Of a stretch of 64,000 nucleotides of DNA, positions 22,966 through 37,654 are shown in pieces (within the stretch, counting starts at the first letter, position 1; each line of letters starts with the position of its first letter). Source of the DNA: Glossina fuscipes (taxonomy: Eukaryota > Arthropoda > Insecta > Diptera > Glossinidae); the NCBI RefSeq assembly GCF_014805625.2, contig NW_023998414.1:4991747-5055746 (forward strand). Reading direction: 5' to 3'. The notes under the pieces were generated by a model, which searched no databases, was not told where the DNA came from, and saw nothing but the letters and a program-made list of their open reading frames with translations. A program made the position numbers and the translations under genes.

Positions 22966-25930
22966 TAACAACATTTCAAAATAGGATATGATGTGGGCAG
23001 TGGCCTAAGCCCTGGGCCAGAAATTACAATCTGTCGTTTGAATGCAACGCGGACAAATGGACAGACGGACAGACCAGCTTAGACAAGCAGATTCATTTTC
23101 TGAATAGATTGCTACAATAAAAAATGGTTCACCCTCAAGTCCTTCTGGGCGTTGCATGCATTCGCGAAACTTAATATACATTTGCACCATAGGATCCGTA
23201 GAGTATGAAGACAAAAAGGAAGAACTTGTGCCAAGACGCAGCTATCATACATTCATTTTTAAACCTTCGGCTACTCAAACTGAAATAGTTTTTATCTCTT
23301 CTTTCTTTATCTTATTTTGTTTGTTTTTTTAATTTATCCAAATATTTATGGTTCACTTATTTACAGTTATCCGTTTTCACTTGTCACATATTCAGGGTAA
23401 GTTATCTGATTCTAAGCAATGATTTCGTAATACTTTTTGGTTTTTTATTTTGATACTTTTTTTTTTTTGTTTTTTAGTTTTTTTTTTTTTGTTTGTTTTT
23501 GGTAACTTTCACTTTCCATTCAGTAATCGCTGCATTTATGTTATTGAACAGGTTTTTGCTTTTCATCGATTTGATCTCGTTGTATATATTGCGGTGGAAA
23601 GAAAACCTTATCACCTTGTTAGGTAACATCGATTAAATATGGAAAAAAAAGATCTTTATAAAAAGATATAAATGCCTTATAAAAAATCTGTATCTGTAGT
23701 AACAATAAATTTAATTATTACATAAACGCATTGTGTGTCATAAAAAGTAAGAGTAGCTCGACATCTTTCTCTTACTTTTACTCTAGTAATGTATATGAAA
23801 TGATGCCGAATATCTGTGTGTTTTCTCTCGATTCGCTTGAAGGTAAAATTTCTTTAAGGATACTATGACATTTTCTATTTGTGCTATCGGAATGAGTTCC
23901 ACCTAAAGCCGTTCAATGTAAGTTATTTCTCGTGCCTTGAGAGGGCCTTATACTCTGTTTCATTAGAAGAAAGTGCTAACCGTTATTGCCTTTTACTTCA
24001 ACGAGACATAGTTCCAGATTGTGGTATGACTATGTAACAAATAACTAATTGACTTTTCCCCTTGACTTTGAACTCTCTGGTCCATCTCTTTTATTCCCTT
24101 GTATAGGAATTTTGCATTCTTCGTATCTTGAGGATAGCGAAACTCTGTTGGGATGTTGTTGAATCTGCTTAGGAGACGGCCTCCATGAATGATATCGAGA
24201 ATTTTGCACTGCGCCAGACACATCAGACTTCCAATGGAAAATTATTTGCAATCATTGAATGTTCATTACACATGCGAAGCTTCTTATGCAGATATAAGAA
24301 TGTTGAAGTTGGTCAAGACGAGTTTCATCCATCAAATAAGTTCATGTGAAGTGCCTTTGTTAAGCCTATTTATTTATTGATTTATTCGTCTTTTTGTAGT
24401 GTTCCTAGGATCTCCGATTTTGCTCTGACGTCTATAGAGATATGTATACGCGCTTTTATATCCAATCTATTCTTCTACAATGCTGTGTTACGCCTTCTGC
24501 TTTAAAGTATATATCAGATCTTTCATTCTCTTAAGACCATTTGCGATGTGAATAGATGTCTTCTTCTGCTCATTCATTCTGTAAAAATGCTGTAACAGCA
24601 TCAATTTGTGAGATTCTTAAGTCACATTTTGCTACTGATAGCATTGGTAATCCTAGGAACGGTGTACCTTACAAGTAGTGAATATGTCGCTATGTAATCT
24701 AATCATTTTTTTGTGTCAATTCAGGGCGTCTACATAAAGAGAGGTTTCGTTTCGTTCATTTATGCATGTCGTTCATTACTTTCTGAAGCCAGTTGTACAT
24801 CCACCTTTGCGGGAAATCACGATTAATTCTTCCTATGCATATTAATTATGGCAATGTTAGTATTAGTGTTATTACTGTTGTCGGTTTAAGATTACATTCT
24901 GGTGGTAGGTAATCCTCTACAAAGGAATTGAAGCTATCCGTCCATACGAAACAAGCAGTTTTCGCTCTACAGGCAAAAGTAGTTATACGAATAGTAAACA
25001 AAAACATGTGTGATTACGAAAGAAATGAAGGATGAAGCAGATAAGAAATTTTGGGGAGGATAGGGAATAGCCTTCTGAAAGGAAACTAGAATAAGAAAAC
25101 AGAATAAAACTTGCTTCTATGTTTGCTTTTTAAAATAACATCCAGAGTAATATCCAGAATAAAGAAAGCATTTCTTTAGCGGAAGCGCCAGCCAAATTAG
25201 AAAGTAGAATTCTATATGAACGGTGACAAAATCATCCTCTGTCTTTATATCGTAAATTTTTCAGTTGATTTTCATTTCTGCACAAGGAACGATGTTTAAT
25301 ATTCATTACCCATAAACGTATTAGTAGATTTGTTCAAATAATTTACCAAAAAGTACATTAGTCATAGTGAAAGCAATTTCCTGTTTTTTCCCTACTTTAA
25401 CCTTCGTAAAAGCAGATCACATGTTCCTTGGAGCGAGATGAGTGAGGTTCTATCAAGAAAGCACTTTCTGAGATTTCAAGAGCGCTAAGCGAATAAATAG
25501 ACCGGCAGAAGTGTATGTACGCATACACGTGGAGGAAGATATACTTCTATGAACGGGCAGGTTGAAAAGCAAAAGAAACGAAAAGGAGTGGACTGCGAAA
25601 TAGCCAAATGACTAGAATGGACACATAGTTAGATTAAGAAGCAGGCGGGCATATAGCCGAACGAACGGACAGTCGAACAGCGGAGTGAGAAAGAAAGAGT
25701 GAAATAGTCGCATAGATAGATAGAGAGATAAACAACGTATGGATAAATCCTCGATTGATCAAAAATATGTTTATGTTATGTTCATGACGTCTCTGACCAT
25801 TAATTCTGTACAATGGTACTACAGCAGTATATCAATATTGCAATATTCGATATAGAATATCAAACTGTAAATTAAACGCAAAGTATATCTAACTTATATC
25901 TATTAAACCAAAACAAGTAAAGCTGACTGT

Positions 25931-25965
25931 TTCATACCCTACACCGTTTCATTCATTACCATGCT
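25931..25965 (+). repeat. ACCCTACACC-type repeat fragment
   Basis: TTCATACCCTACACCGTTTC matches the left core; the right half is lost. Confidence 0.4.
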
Positions 25966-28900
25966 TTACCTGTTTTCCGCGCATAATATTAAAAACAAAG
26001 CGAACATAGCAAAGATGGATAATCAGACGGGCAGATTAATGAATAGCCAGATATGTGTAAATCAATTAGGAATGACTTTTTAATAGATTTAATCCAACTC
26101 ATTCTCAGTGTTGCGTACATTGTTGCACAAACTTAATATACATTTTCCACAAGCGACGGAGAGCGACGGAGCTACGGATGGCATAATTGTTCTCATTTCA
26201 TTTACTTTACAAGATATGCACAAAATTTGTTTGAAATACATATATATATATATATGTATATATAGCTTTCGAAAATTCTCACTTCTTTTTGTGTTTTTCT
26301 AGCTCTTCAGTCTTCTTTTTGGTATTTTATTTTACAACTTAACTTCGTTAAAGTAAGACGAGTGAAAGTCTCGTTTCGTACGTGGTTTCTTTTGTCATTT
26401 GTTGCTATTAAAAGCTTCTCAATAGCTTTTACTTATGCTGTTGTCATTCTTATTATTTCGTTTTGTAAAAACTTTATTGCCCATCAGTTAGGAAAGTCCA
26501 GATACAAAGACCATAATATTTGTCAATTTTTGAATGATTGAAAACTCTCCGCTTGCCAATAGAGCATATTGGCCGTTATATAATTTTTAAAGCATGCCGA
26601 AGATAAAAGTCAATAGAAATCATAGATTCGCTCTTCTTCGAACTTCGAACTTCCTACTTACCTGACTCACTTCACACGACTATTAATCACAAATACTTCA
26701 CTTTTCCTCCATGCACATCGTATTTAGATCGGTTAATGTGCTTGCAAATGGAATGGAGTATATCGTTCCATTTCGTGTACATTCTATATCTTTACTTATC
26801 GCCTTTTAATTTATACGATTTGTAGAATAATAAAATCTACCGCGTTTATGAAACGATGAAGCATTCAAAAAAAAAAAAAAAATAAATAAATTTCTTAATA
26901 TCTCAAGGAGGATCATTTTTAATAAACTGTATACGAAATTTGTAATTATCATATTTTACAACAACAAAACATCAGAGTGAAAAATTTCCCACAAATAAAT
27001 GAGAAAAAAAAAAAGAAGAAAAAACAGATTCATATACAATCAATCGTATACGAAAAAAGACTTAAGTAACAAACTCGTTTAAATACGCTTAAGCCCCCAC
27101 TATGCAAACAACAAAGATTTCAAGAGATCAACGATATAAGTTTCTGCCGCAAATAAAATTTCTTTCATTCTGTATTATGACATTCCTTACAATAGGGTAT
27201 ATTAATTTTGCTACTCATTATATTATATGTAATGCCCATGGTGTGGGGTTGGCTGCCCACAACATATTAAGCCTATTAAAAGTCATGTATGAGTTTGTTT
27301 AAGTACCGTTATGTAACTTTTTTCTTTATCACTCGCTTGGATCGTTCATTTTTCTGTCTCTTTCTGACTCAAAGATCGGTCATCCTGATCATACGACGGC
27401 TTGCAGTCGGATTTGCAGTTCTTTAGTAATTCTGTCTGTTTGCCTGTCTGTCTGCCTATCCGTCCAATATTACGCAAGTCTCCGTGCCCGTTAGTCCATT
27501 TACAGATTTATTAATATGTTCAATTGCACCTGTCTACCTGTTTCTCAGACAGTTGCCTGTTAAATATACAAATCTACGAATCAATCGGGATATGTTTTTT
27601 GATTCGTCTATCTAGCTGTCTTTGTTCTACTGTCCCCTTATGCGATTGAGCCTATAATATATAAGTGATGGAATGCAGCAAGAGTTTCGGCACAAACCAT
27701 TAAAAATCTCTCTCTTGCTTTATTCATTTATTTATTTATGATGTTTTTTTTTTTTTGTTCATAATTTTTAAGGTGAAATTGTTAAAGTCAATTAGCAATT
27801 AATATATTATGTATACTTTACAGGTTTTTTATTGTGGATATTATGCCGATGCCGATGTTTTTTTTTTTTTTTTTTTGCTTCTTTTTTTTCATTTTGTTCA
27901 TCATGATAAATAAGCCAACTGACAGCATTAACAATAAATAATAAAGGTGTAACATTGCCAAACCGTTGAGGAGAAGAAAAAGAGAAAGAAAAGCGAAAGA
28001 TGGTATACATGAATGAATACAGCATTCAAATAAAAATGAAAAGGTTAATCACTGTCCACTGGTGGTATCATTATTGCACATAACGCAGTTATATCGGTAT
28101 GTTTAGGTATGTGAACGTGCGTGTTATAACCGGTAAAGGTGACTCAAAAGAAAGTGAAACTTTGTAGTTTTTACTTTTTTAACGTTTCTGTGCTTTTTTT
28201 TTTTTTTTTTTTTTCTTTTATCTTTCTCAACAATGTCTTGAAAGCGGCGGTGGCGGCGGCGATGATGGTGCAGCCCTAAGTTAGCAAAAAAATGAAAATA
28301 AAAGATCAAGACAAACAAGTTTTCTGTCTCATTGATGTCGCCGTTTTTGTTGCCTTATGTCGCTGCTGCTGTTAATAAGGTAAAGAGAATATTGAGGATT
28401 CACTGTTATGCACTGCATGCACTTCCATATATACAAATGCCTGTATGAGTACCAATACTTTACACCAATACATACACATATATATATATATATATACATT
28501 TATATGTAGATAAATACATACAAGTAAGTATTAAGGAAGTCGTGTTGTGTTTTTCTTTCAATTTTCTATGCTTTGCTGATGAAAACGACAAAAAGGCAAT
28601 AAAATTATGCAAAACTTTTATGCTTTGCAGGAATTTATGAATAATTGAAAGAAACACTTTACCTAAGCCTAAGCCTAAGCTAAATATTGTACAAATTTAT
28701 TGAAGAATGAATCATTAGTAAACCGAAAGTAAACGTCAACGATGATGATACAATGAGTGCAAAGCTCATCATATAAATCGTTTTGCCTGAGCGCACATAT
28801 AATTAATGTTTGCTTACACAAAATTACTTTTACTTTCCTCTTTTATGTGTCACCAAGCCTTAGACACATAGGCGCACACATAAAAAACTAAAAAAAAATT

Positions 28901-29963
28901 TTAACAACACACATGCATTTAAAATCAAAAAAAAAAAAAAGGAAAAAAGGCAACAACAATTCCAAGCATTCTTTATCGTGGATCTTGTGTACAATTGCTT
29001 TGGCGAACCAAAAAAAAAAAAAAAAACAAAAATAAAAATAAATAAATAAAAATAGATATTGTGAAATAAGTTAAAATTTTATCGACAACAAGGTGAGCCA
29101 TTGAATACCCTAAGCTAAGTCTTAAGAGTAAGACTTTTAAGTTTTGTTGAGTGTTTGGAAAAAACTTTCATGAACGAAAAATCTTCTATGAAAGAGAGCT
29201 AAATAAATTAATTCGTTTATCGAAGAACTAATTATCCTCTGCACCTCAAATATGAGATCATGTTAAGCTGATATGTTTAGCTGAGAAAGGAGCTTAAAGG
29301 AAAACATCGACAGACTTGAACCTACCAGAATAAAATTTCATATCAAATCAATGGCTTTCATTATAAAATAAAACAAAATGATTTTATTACCATGTACGCG
29401 CTACTTTACTGCTACATATGGTCCCTACTTAACCATATACGTTACGTTCATTGATTTGATTTCTTCTCATCGATTTCTGTTGCAATTAATAAAAATTTGT
29501 TTATGGCGAGACTTGTGATAGAAATGGCTCAGGTGTGTATATATTTGATCTAAATAACGTCAATGTGTACTCAATATGCAAAAGAAATATTTCGTCACGT
29601 GTTTGTTAAATACAAAAATATATGAGCCCGCATTAAGCTGAACGACAGGCAAACAAAGAAAAGGGGGCCGAACGGAAAGATGCCCAGGGAGGTGGTATAA
29701 TAAGTGATCCTCTGTCATCCCCCAAGCTATTACGCCATCTGCCTGAGTAGACAAGTAGGTAAGAACGACCGATTATCAAGCCAGTGCTCGGTGGGTACAC
29801 ATCCAATAGGCTGAGGCTACTATCTCTCTGCTTCTTTCTGTTTCCTCTCTTCTTTCCGACGATCGCTATAGTACACAACTAGGGGACATTGCCGAATGGT
29901 TGGTCATCTTCAAAAAAAAAAAAAATAATAAAAATAAAAAGTCATTATGGGAGTTGCATACAG

Positions 29964-29992
29964 CTTGCCTGGTGTAGGGTATAAAAATAAGT
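29964..29992 (-). repeat. ACCCTACACC-type repeat fragment, reverse orientation
   Basis: GCCTGGTGTAGGGTATAAAA is the reverse complement of the repeat's left core. Confidence 0.4.
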
Positions 29993-32479
29993 CAATAGAA
30001 AATCAAAATAAGTAAATATGAAAAAAAAGTAAGAAACTGTTAAGAAAAAAAAAAAAAAAAAAAAAAACCCATAAACACCTGAAAGCTCCGTCTCCATGCA
30101 AGAGTCAATGAAATGTAACGCCGCAAACAATTTCTTTTCAATATTCCAAACAATTGCTTTTAAGCAAAAGCAACAACGGAAGCTACAAATACCGCTCCAA
30201 ACAATGAGTTTAGTTTCTAAAAGAAATTTTTTTCTTTATTATTTATAATATATTATATACACTAATATAAATTAAATTAAGAGATAAGGTTAAGGTATAG
30301 GTATAGCATGAAATGAATACGATAACCTTGAAGTCATTGGCTGGGAATAATTTTTTAATTATTTTTTAAAAGCTGCAGGAAATTTTCTTATCTTTTCCGA
30401 CCGACGAAGATAGTTTCGTGCAGCCATTTAGTGCTACTACAAGTATAAATCCGAGAGAGAGACAAGATTTCTGATCATTTCTGATCAAAGACATGCAGTA
30501 CTCTCTTGTTCATAACAATTCTTATTACATGCTAAACCTTCGAATGACCTAAAAAGACTTGCACTGCGTTAATGGGCATCGGTATGGCCATCTTATTCAC
30601 TTACTTTAAAATCTCTTTGCAATCGATGTAAGGGTAAAAGCTTTTCTTCATTCATAGCATGTACACTGCGTGTGATTTCTTTTCGCCAATTGGTAGACCA
30701 ATCTAAATACATAGCATCGGCCTTATCAACGAACTTTATCAGACTATTCTCTGCTCAAATAAAAAAAAAATTACCTTAGCTTTATACCAGATTTTTTTTG
30801 AAAAGATCGTCTGTGTTCACTTTATTTCTCCCTCTTTCTACGATATATAAAGTGTTTCTAGTGCTGTTGTGCATCCAATAATTTTGGCTTCATGACAACC
30901 ATTGTTTTAACAGACCAACTTTGTCAGTTAATTTTAGAATGTCCTGTCGAAAGGTTTTTCATATGTTGCATAACAATATCCCCTTGCCCCGCCCTCCAAC
31001 CAGTTTGAGTATTAGTGAAACAAGCCTCGATTAAGATCGGAACGTGTCATGAAATACTTACCGTTTCCATGCCATGGGCCATGGGTCATATCTATTATAT
31101 CATCAACTTGGTATGAAGCGCAACACTGACGAGCATTCAAAGAGGGCAGGGCATCTCCATTAATGTCTATAGAAAGAAAAGTATTTCTTATACATATAAT
31201 AAGATAAAAACAATCGCACAGTATGTGAATTCACTACCTAGCATGGCTCACCAGTGTTTATTAAAGAGTTAAACAATTTGACACATAATTGCATTCTCAA
31301 TTCTTAAAATAAGATTAATATCCATTATGAAGTCCTACAAAAGAATCATTAGCCACTGGATGAGCAGTCGGGACAATAACGAATGAAAACGTAATACATT
31401 CAGATGATAAATATATATAAAAAAACCATGAAGAGAAAGATGCTCAGAAAAATGAAATACAGTTTCATTACTTTAATCATTTGCTTTGAATATATCTTGA
31501 TGCCGACTTCTGATTGATTATCGTAATGTAATGAAATATCCTTTTAAGAATCGTTCTTTTTTAATACTTGTAGCAAATCTGAAATTTTCTTTTCCTTCTC
31601 TATGACTCGTCTTCTTTATCTAAAAATATTCGCATGCCTTGCATGCTTGACATACAATCTGTATCTGTATCTGTAGCTTGTCCCAACAAGGATTGAGCTT
31701 TGATTGTATAATTGAAAGTTAATTGTATTTTATTAAGCAAGCTGAAGAAGATGAACCAGATGGCTCTAAAGAATATGAATTGAAGAGTTTTCCGCAAAGG
31801 AAGGCATAGATTATATATAGAGACATCTTCACTACTTCAGATAGCTAATGGTATAGCAGCAAAATATGACCTTAGAATCTCACAAATGGATGAAGTCACT
31901 ACGTTTTGACATGGTGAACGAGTAGAAGACATCGGTTTTGTGCAGCAGCATCGAAAAGTGTTACTTGTAAGATGTCCCAAACGCTTTAAAAATGACAAAA
32001 GATCTTATATGCTTTGGAACGATCAGCTTAACACAGGACTGCAGAACAATCGATTATCATATTAAAGGTAAGAATCCATACCACAGATATGTATACGATA
32101 TTAATGTCTTTAGTAAGTAAAAATGATGAACTTTACAGAGAAAAATTTGGCACTCCACATAGAGATCTAAGCTAAAAACATTAATTTTGAAGCCATCATT
32201 TATGGAAAGAAAACAAATGAAAGGTTTTTTTGTTTATGGTAAATGACCTTAAAGGTCAGCTTTTGCCAGCTAAAGGTCAAATTTGATTTGGCAAAAGCGA
32301 TGAGCAAAGTTTTGCACTTTGAAGAGATAAGATATGTGTGTAATAAACATGTGTGTAAATGTTGACGAGAAAGGAATGCTCTGGCAGACGATCGAATGCA
32401 CGAATTCATTTGTTATCATACTCATCTTGGCAAAAAATGTTAAGATTTTCGATAAGATTTGAAATTAATGGAGAATCGA

Positions 32480-32661
32480 GAAAGAAAAACGAAAGAAGGA
32501 CGCGCTCGCCAGGATTGGTATTCCCGGTACTCCGGTACAATGGATGCGCTTGTTGTACTAACGCAGAAAGCTTGAATTTAATGTCTACAGCAGCGGGGTT
32601 TGAACCTGAGTCTTTCTCTGCCTGCATGCTGAATGCCCTAACCACTGAGCCATACGGCACC
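32480..32661 (-). mobile_element. tRNA-derived SINE-like element with intact A and B boxes
   Basis: On the minus strand from 32661 the sequence begins GGTGCCGTATGGCTCAGTGG. It contains a near-perfect RNA polymerase III A box at 32652-32635 (TGGCTCAGTGGTTAGGGC) and a B box at 32606-32595 (GGTTCAAACCCC), about 30 bases apart, as in tRNA genes. The 3' acceptor strand that would pair with GGTGCCG is missing, so this is not a working tRNA gene but the tRNA-related head of a SINE or a tRNA pseudogene. The body continues towards 32480 with segments resembling the copy at 4191-4340. The 3' border is approximate and no target-site duplication was identified. Confidence 0.6.
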
Positions 32662-35600
32662 CAGATAGACATAATTGCAATTATGTAAAGACGCTTTAAA
32701 GCTAAAGGCGCCTTCAACGCTTTAAAGCTAAAGGTTGTTGTCATGCTTGCATAAATGTGATCTCAAATGCAAAAAAATATTGTGTTCATGTATTTTAAAA
32801 ATAATGTGCAATGCTAGGCTCCAAACCCGAGCTCCCAGATAATGTTTTCATTCTGTTAAACTTATTATACGGATCTTGATTTTCTATTGGATTTGTTGAG
32901 AACGAGGTACCTAATGTACCCTTTTTTGAGCTAATGGCAGCCGTGACAATTTTTCTATTGCATTCCAATGAGACGGACGTATTCCGAAAAAATACGTCTA
33001 CAATAGGGATAGAAAATTTCAATGATTCAAAAAAAGTCGATTTTCTGGGATTAACATTATCATCATCATCAGCGATACAGAGCGGCATCAATCGGTAGAT
33101 AAGATTAGGATGTATTTGATCGAAATGGGTAAACTAAATAAATTTGCGTTCAATCTTTTGAGAGATCTTGTTTCCCGAAGCGTTTTGTCTCTTTAAATAT
33201 TGACATCAGAACGTATCTAGGGGATGTATACTCAATCGATAAGTGTGTTGCCTTTAAATATCATCAGCGATATTAGCGAGCATATAGAAAGAGTATCACA
33301 ATGAGTTTTACTATCTTCTCCGCCTTAAAAAAATTTCTTGCTTCAAGTCTATCTTGTTCTAGATTATCCCATTTTCGATAAGCAACTTTTCCGTGGACCT
33401 ATCGTAAGCGAATCTATTTATGCATCCATTGCCTGGATTGATAAAACTAGATTCATACTCAAATGCCGAAATTACATCGCGAATCATCAGTTCAATTTTT
33501 GAAGGAGCATTGGAAGTATATTTCGAAATGTTTTACATAAACTTCTCTGCTCTTCTTTCTTGCATCGGCGCGTACCTCGAGGGAGGTTTTCTTTTTGGTT
33601 TACGGTTAATTTGCCAACGTGTACATCATTCATCATGCTATTAATATTCATCGCACGTGATACTTAATTTGGCAAAGCTTATGCAAAAAAAAAAAAAAGA
33701 AAAAAGAAGAGATCAAAAACACAACGAGATAATCTAAAATGTATCTTGAATGCAAAAAAAAAAAATTTTTTTTCTTTTACTTTGAAGACCTTATAGATAA
33801 CATGTTTGTATTGCAAATTATTGTCTTCATTACATACCGCATATGTTGCCAACTTGTTGACGTGTCGACTACAAAATACATTAATTTGTTCATTCTTTTT
33901 GTTACAAATCGTGATACATATATATATATACTTAACATTCTTTGTCGCGTGCACATGAAAATTTCAAATCACTTTCTCTTAAAAATTGATTTTTTTTTTT
34001 TTTTTCTTTTTAAATAATTTGAAAAAGTTGACCTATTGCCATTAAATTCATTAATATATATATATATATATATATATAATTATTTTATTCTTAATTATTT
34101 GTCCAATTTCGAGTTATTTGTAAACAATTTTATTAAGAAAAAAAAATAAAAAAACTGTTAACTAATTCAAGCAACTGCTATTTGGAATAGGTGGCTTCAA
34201 TTTTACGTATGCGTATGGTTGTACGTATGGTTTGTAGTAAAAAGCGCAGTCTTGTTACACGTTAGGTAAACACTTTCTCACTTTTTTTGTCTTTTCGCTA
34301 AATAAAGTTCACAGTGGCCAAAAATGTGTTGTTTTTTTTTTTGTTTTTCATTTGCTTTTCGAAAATATTTCAAGGCTTACAATGAAAAGAGAAATTAAAG
34401 TAGCGGTGTCATCAACACGTTTACAGCGAAATGTTGAGTGAATTTAAAAAGCAAATGATTTTAACAAAACCTTAAATGCAATACAAATTAAAAGCAAAAG
34501 CAACAAATTCTTAAAATACATTTGTGTTTTTGGTTAATTTATGCAAGACACACGACAAACCATAAATTACATACACATTAATGCCTCTGCATAAAGTAAA
34601 CGAAATTTCTAAAGTCACGATAACTTCATATACCGTATAGTTATAATGCAAAAAATAAAAAAAAATAAAAAAAAATAATAATAATAACAATAATTAGTGT
34701 AAAAGTTATGTAGGTCTTCCTATGAACCCCAAATAGACACAATCACCTTTTCGAACCCTCTCTACTGTCTACAAGTTTTATGGACTTATGCTCATGCTTT
34801 CAACTCGACGTTGAGAGGAATGAAAAATTGACTTACGTTGTGTGATCATCAATACGCATATTCCCTAAACGTCATGCATCCTTTCTACGGATCATATTTG
34901 TAAATGTACATGTAAAATAAATGTATTTCTTGACATTTTTTATCCATCAATTTAAGTAAGGAGCACTACTTTAGTTTTGTTCTTGCATGCCTCATGAGTT
35001 CCAAGTAAACTCAATATAGTTTTAATAAGCGCGAGATTTCATTAAGTTTTGCATCGCATCGTTGGTTCGTCAGCTTGGGTGTCTGCATATTTTTGAATTT
35101 TAATTTAATTGATTTCCATTTGCATCTCGTGCAGAACGGGTGACCAAAATTATTTCACAGAGACAAAGAGATCGAGGTGATCCACCACCACCACTTTATT
35201 TTAAAAAAAGAAAAAAAACCTAAAAAATGAAATTTCGATACTTCAGAATATGAGGACGACATATGCGAGTCCAAATTTACTCTGGTTGGCTAAGCACTGA
35301 GTGAGATCCTATAGTATATGGCTAATGAGCAAAAAGCTCTTCTTGTTCTTTATCTTTTCCTTCTTTGAAACAAAACTGTGCTCAATATATAGATTGTATC
35401 GTAAACAATTTGATTGATTCGGCTCGTGTTCAATGACAGTCTACTGCACAATAACTTCCAGTAGTTGCTCATCAAATTTGAAGGCGAGATCTTTGTTTTT
35501 GCTACCGAGAGATTGTTTATCACAAACATTCACACACGTAGATGAAGGTATGGACAGACGGACGGATGCACCGATGGATAGTTATGCTTACATAGATTTA

Positions 35601-36810
35601 GAACGTAATGCTTACTAAGAAGAAGAATTTCTGAAGTTTTCTTCTGGATTTTGTAAGGGTTTGGTCAAAATAAACGGAAACTTTAAATTTTATCATAAGA
35701 AACTCTCCCGGCAATTTGCTCTACTAGATCTGTGGAAGCGTTTATTAAGTCTAAAAAAAAAAAGACACAGATATAGCGATCACTTCTGGATGGTTCACTG
35801 CTTCACTATTAGGTTCGAGAATTTCTTCAAAAAGCGGTAAGGAATTCATGCCTCCCCCTCTGTCTCTCTTTGTAACTTTTTTCGTCTAATCATCCAACTG
35901 TCAATAATCATTTGAGACGTCGATCTGCTTTCTCTGACGTACGATCACCTGTTTCTACATTTTTCCATTCATCTTTTATTAATCAGTTCTTCCGTCTTTA
36001 TGTTCTCTTGTAATCGAAAGAATTTGCTCAATGAATTGCGTCAATACTCAGTATGAGACGATACGATAAGGCGAGTATGCGATTTGCATACAATCAATCA
36101 ATTAATTAAATAAAAATAAAAAAAAAAAGAAGAAAATTTCATTCACTTTAGGTGATAAGTATTCGAGATTCGCTTTAGCACTTTTATGTGCTTTTAATTT
36201 TTGCATAAATCATATGCAATGAAACTTTTCTTGAATATTATTGTCACGATTTATTTTCAATGAGACTTTCGTTCATTTTTAATTGTCTCGTATGATTGAA
36301 GACCGTTTGAATTAAATGTTTTCGTTTTTGTTTTCGTTTTCTTTTCTCTCTTTTTTTACTTTTATTGAAATACATACCATTGCGTGTAACGATAGATAGG
36401 TAGTCAGGTTAATTTAAATATAATATACATGCACATGGGCTGGATTTCTACTTCCGTTTTTATAAGAACAGCTATTAGTGCAAATAAAGTAATGGAAGTG
36501 AAAATAAAATTCTGTTACCCTTAAATGCAAAACTATGATTATGACCGAGTAACCTCCATTCATAATAGTACACTTTTAAAGAAAGGGACACACACACACA
36601 ATACACATAACTTTCACAATCAAATTTTTAGCAAAGAAAAATTCAAAAAAGGCGACCGATCGAAACCATTTTCGATAGTCTTGGTCCTTGAGTCAAAATT
36701 CGTCCGTATTGGAAAATTTCGACCTATAGATTGTACATGAAATACATGGACAGCGAAGCAGAAGAAGAAGAATCATTTTTAGAATCGCTCGGTATGGTAC
36801 GTACGTGCGC
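32662..36810. other. Intergenic, no gene recognised
   Basis: Contains tandem ten-base GCTTTAAAGC-like motifs near 32690-32730, an (A)n(T)n junction at 33758-33776, a (TA)n tract at about 34053-34077 and AT-rich filler. A minus-strand frame of up to 98 codons at 32795-33091 has no recognisable domain. Confidence 0.5.
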
Positions 36811-36813
36811 ACA

Positions 36814-36856
36814 AACTTAATACCACATAGGGTGTAGGGTGTAGGGTATAAAAACG
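36814..36856 (-). repeat. ACCCTACACC repeat, reverse orientation, with internally doubled core
   Basis: The segment contains GGGTGTAGGGTGTAGGGTAT, which is the reverse-oriented core with the TACACCC unit repeated. On the minus strand it is followed by TATGTGGTATTAAGTTTGTGC, the usual right half and tail (split here by one substitution). Confidence 0.5.
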
Positions 36857-37654
36857 AAATTAAGAAAATTGAATCCATTTTATGGGGAATATTCGTCACT
36901 GAACGAACCTTACACGGATACGAGTAGGCGCGTCTGTCAGTGAATCGAAACTTTTTCCACACCAACGATACGCAATGTGAGTAAGAAATATTGATATCTT
37001 CTCAGCATCGAAAGTTAATTGTTGTCTAATGAAGGTGGTGCATCATTACCATTCCTAAAATTGCTTTTCTTTTGTATCTTCTATGTAAACCATTGTTTTT
37101 ATGCATATATGCACTGCGTGGCATTTAATTGCACCAAACGCTTTTTCCTCTTGTTACAGTAATCGAGCGAAATAGACAAGTTGGTGGTAATTAATATAAA
37201 AGTCACGTTAACCACCTTTCACTATGAAATTTTATCAATTAAGTCTTACGGAAATTGTAATAACTTTCGACCAAAGTCTTTGTTTTTTTTTTTTTTTTTC
37301 TGTCTTTTATTTTATTATGCTTGAGGGGAGTTTTAAACAATACTTCATTTCATACATCATATTGAAAGCAAATAAACTTAACTTAGAATAGTTCTTGAAA
37401 GCGCATAAACGTATAATACGCTGAGCAGAGTATATCAAATACGCTATAAAAGTAGAAAAAAAGCAATTCGTTTTGGTCTACTGATGCCCACAGTAAGAAA
37501 AAATGAAAATAAAAAAAAAATAAAAAAATTTGCAAAAAATAAATAATGAGTTACTAACAAATAGTTAATAATTAATGCTTAAACTTGAGTTACAACAATA
37601 TGCGATATATTTTATAAGCAACTAACATGCGCATATATGTACTATAAACATAAT

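Larger units (their letters stand above)
22966..32400. other. Intergenic, no gene recognised
   Basis: No supported gene. Contents: poly(T) tracts near 23455-23500 and 27742-27758; a repeat fragment at 25931; (TA)n at about 26240-26262 and 28478-28496; a pyrimidine-rich block at 27850-27890; long A/T runs at 28195-28215, 29009-29026 and 30043-30067. A minus-strand stretch at about 24000-24260 has overlapping open frames that might be a decayed retroelement gag region, but I cannot support that. CCTAAG is repeated at 28662-28680 (TAAGCCTAAGCCTAAGC). Confidence 0.5.

Noticed and set aside
24000..24260. Minus-strand frames faintly resembling a retroelement gag segment
   Set aside because: Matches were only impressionistic and required changing frames without a diagnostic motif such as a zinc knuckle.
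32359..32744. Opposed open frames of about 110 codons on both strands
   Set aside because: These run through the tRNA-derived SINE (B box translates to a GFEP-type peptide) and are not protein genes.
32795..33091. Minus-strand frame of up to 98 codons
   Set aside because: No family resemblance; lies beside the SINE candidate and could be repeat-derived.
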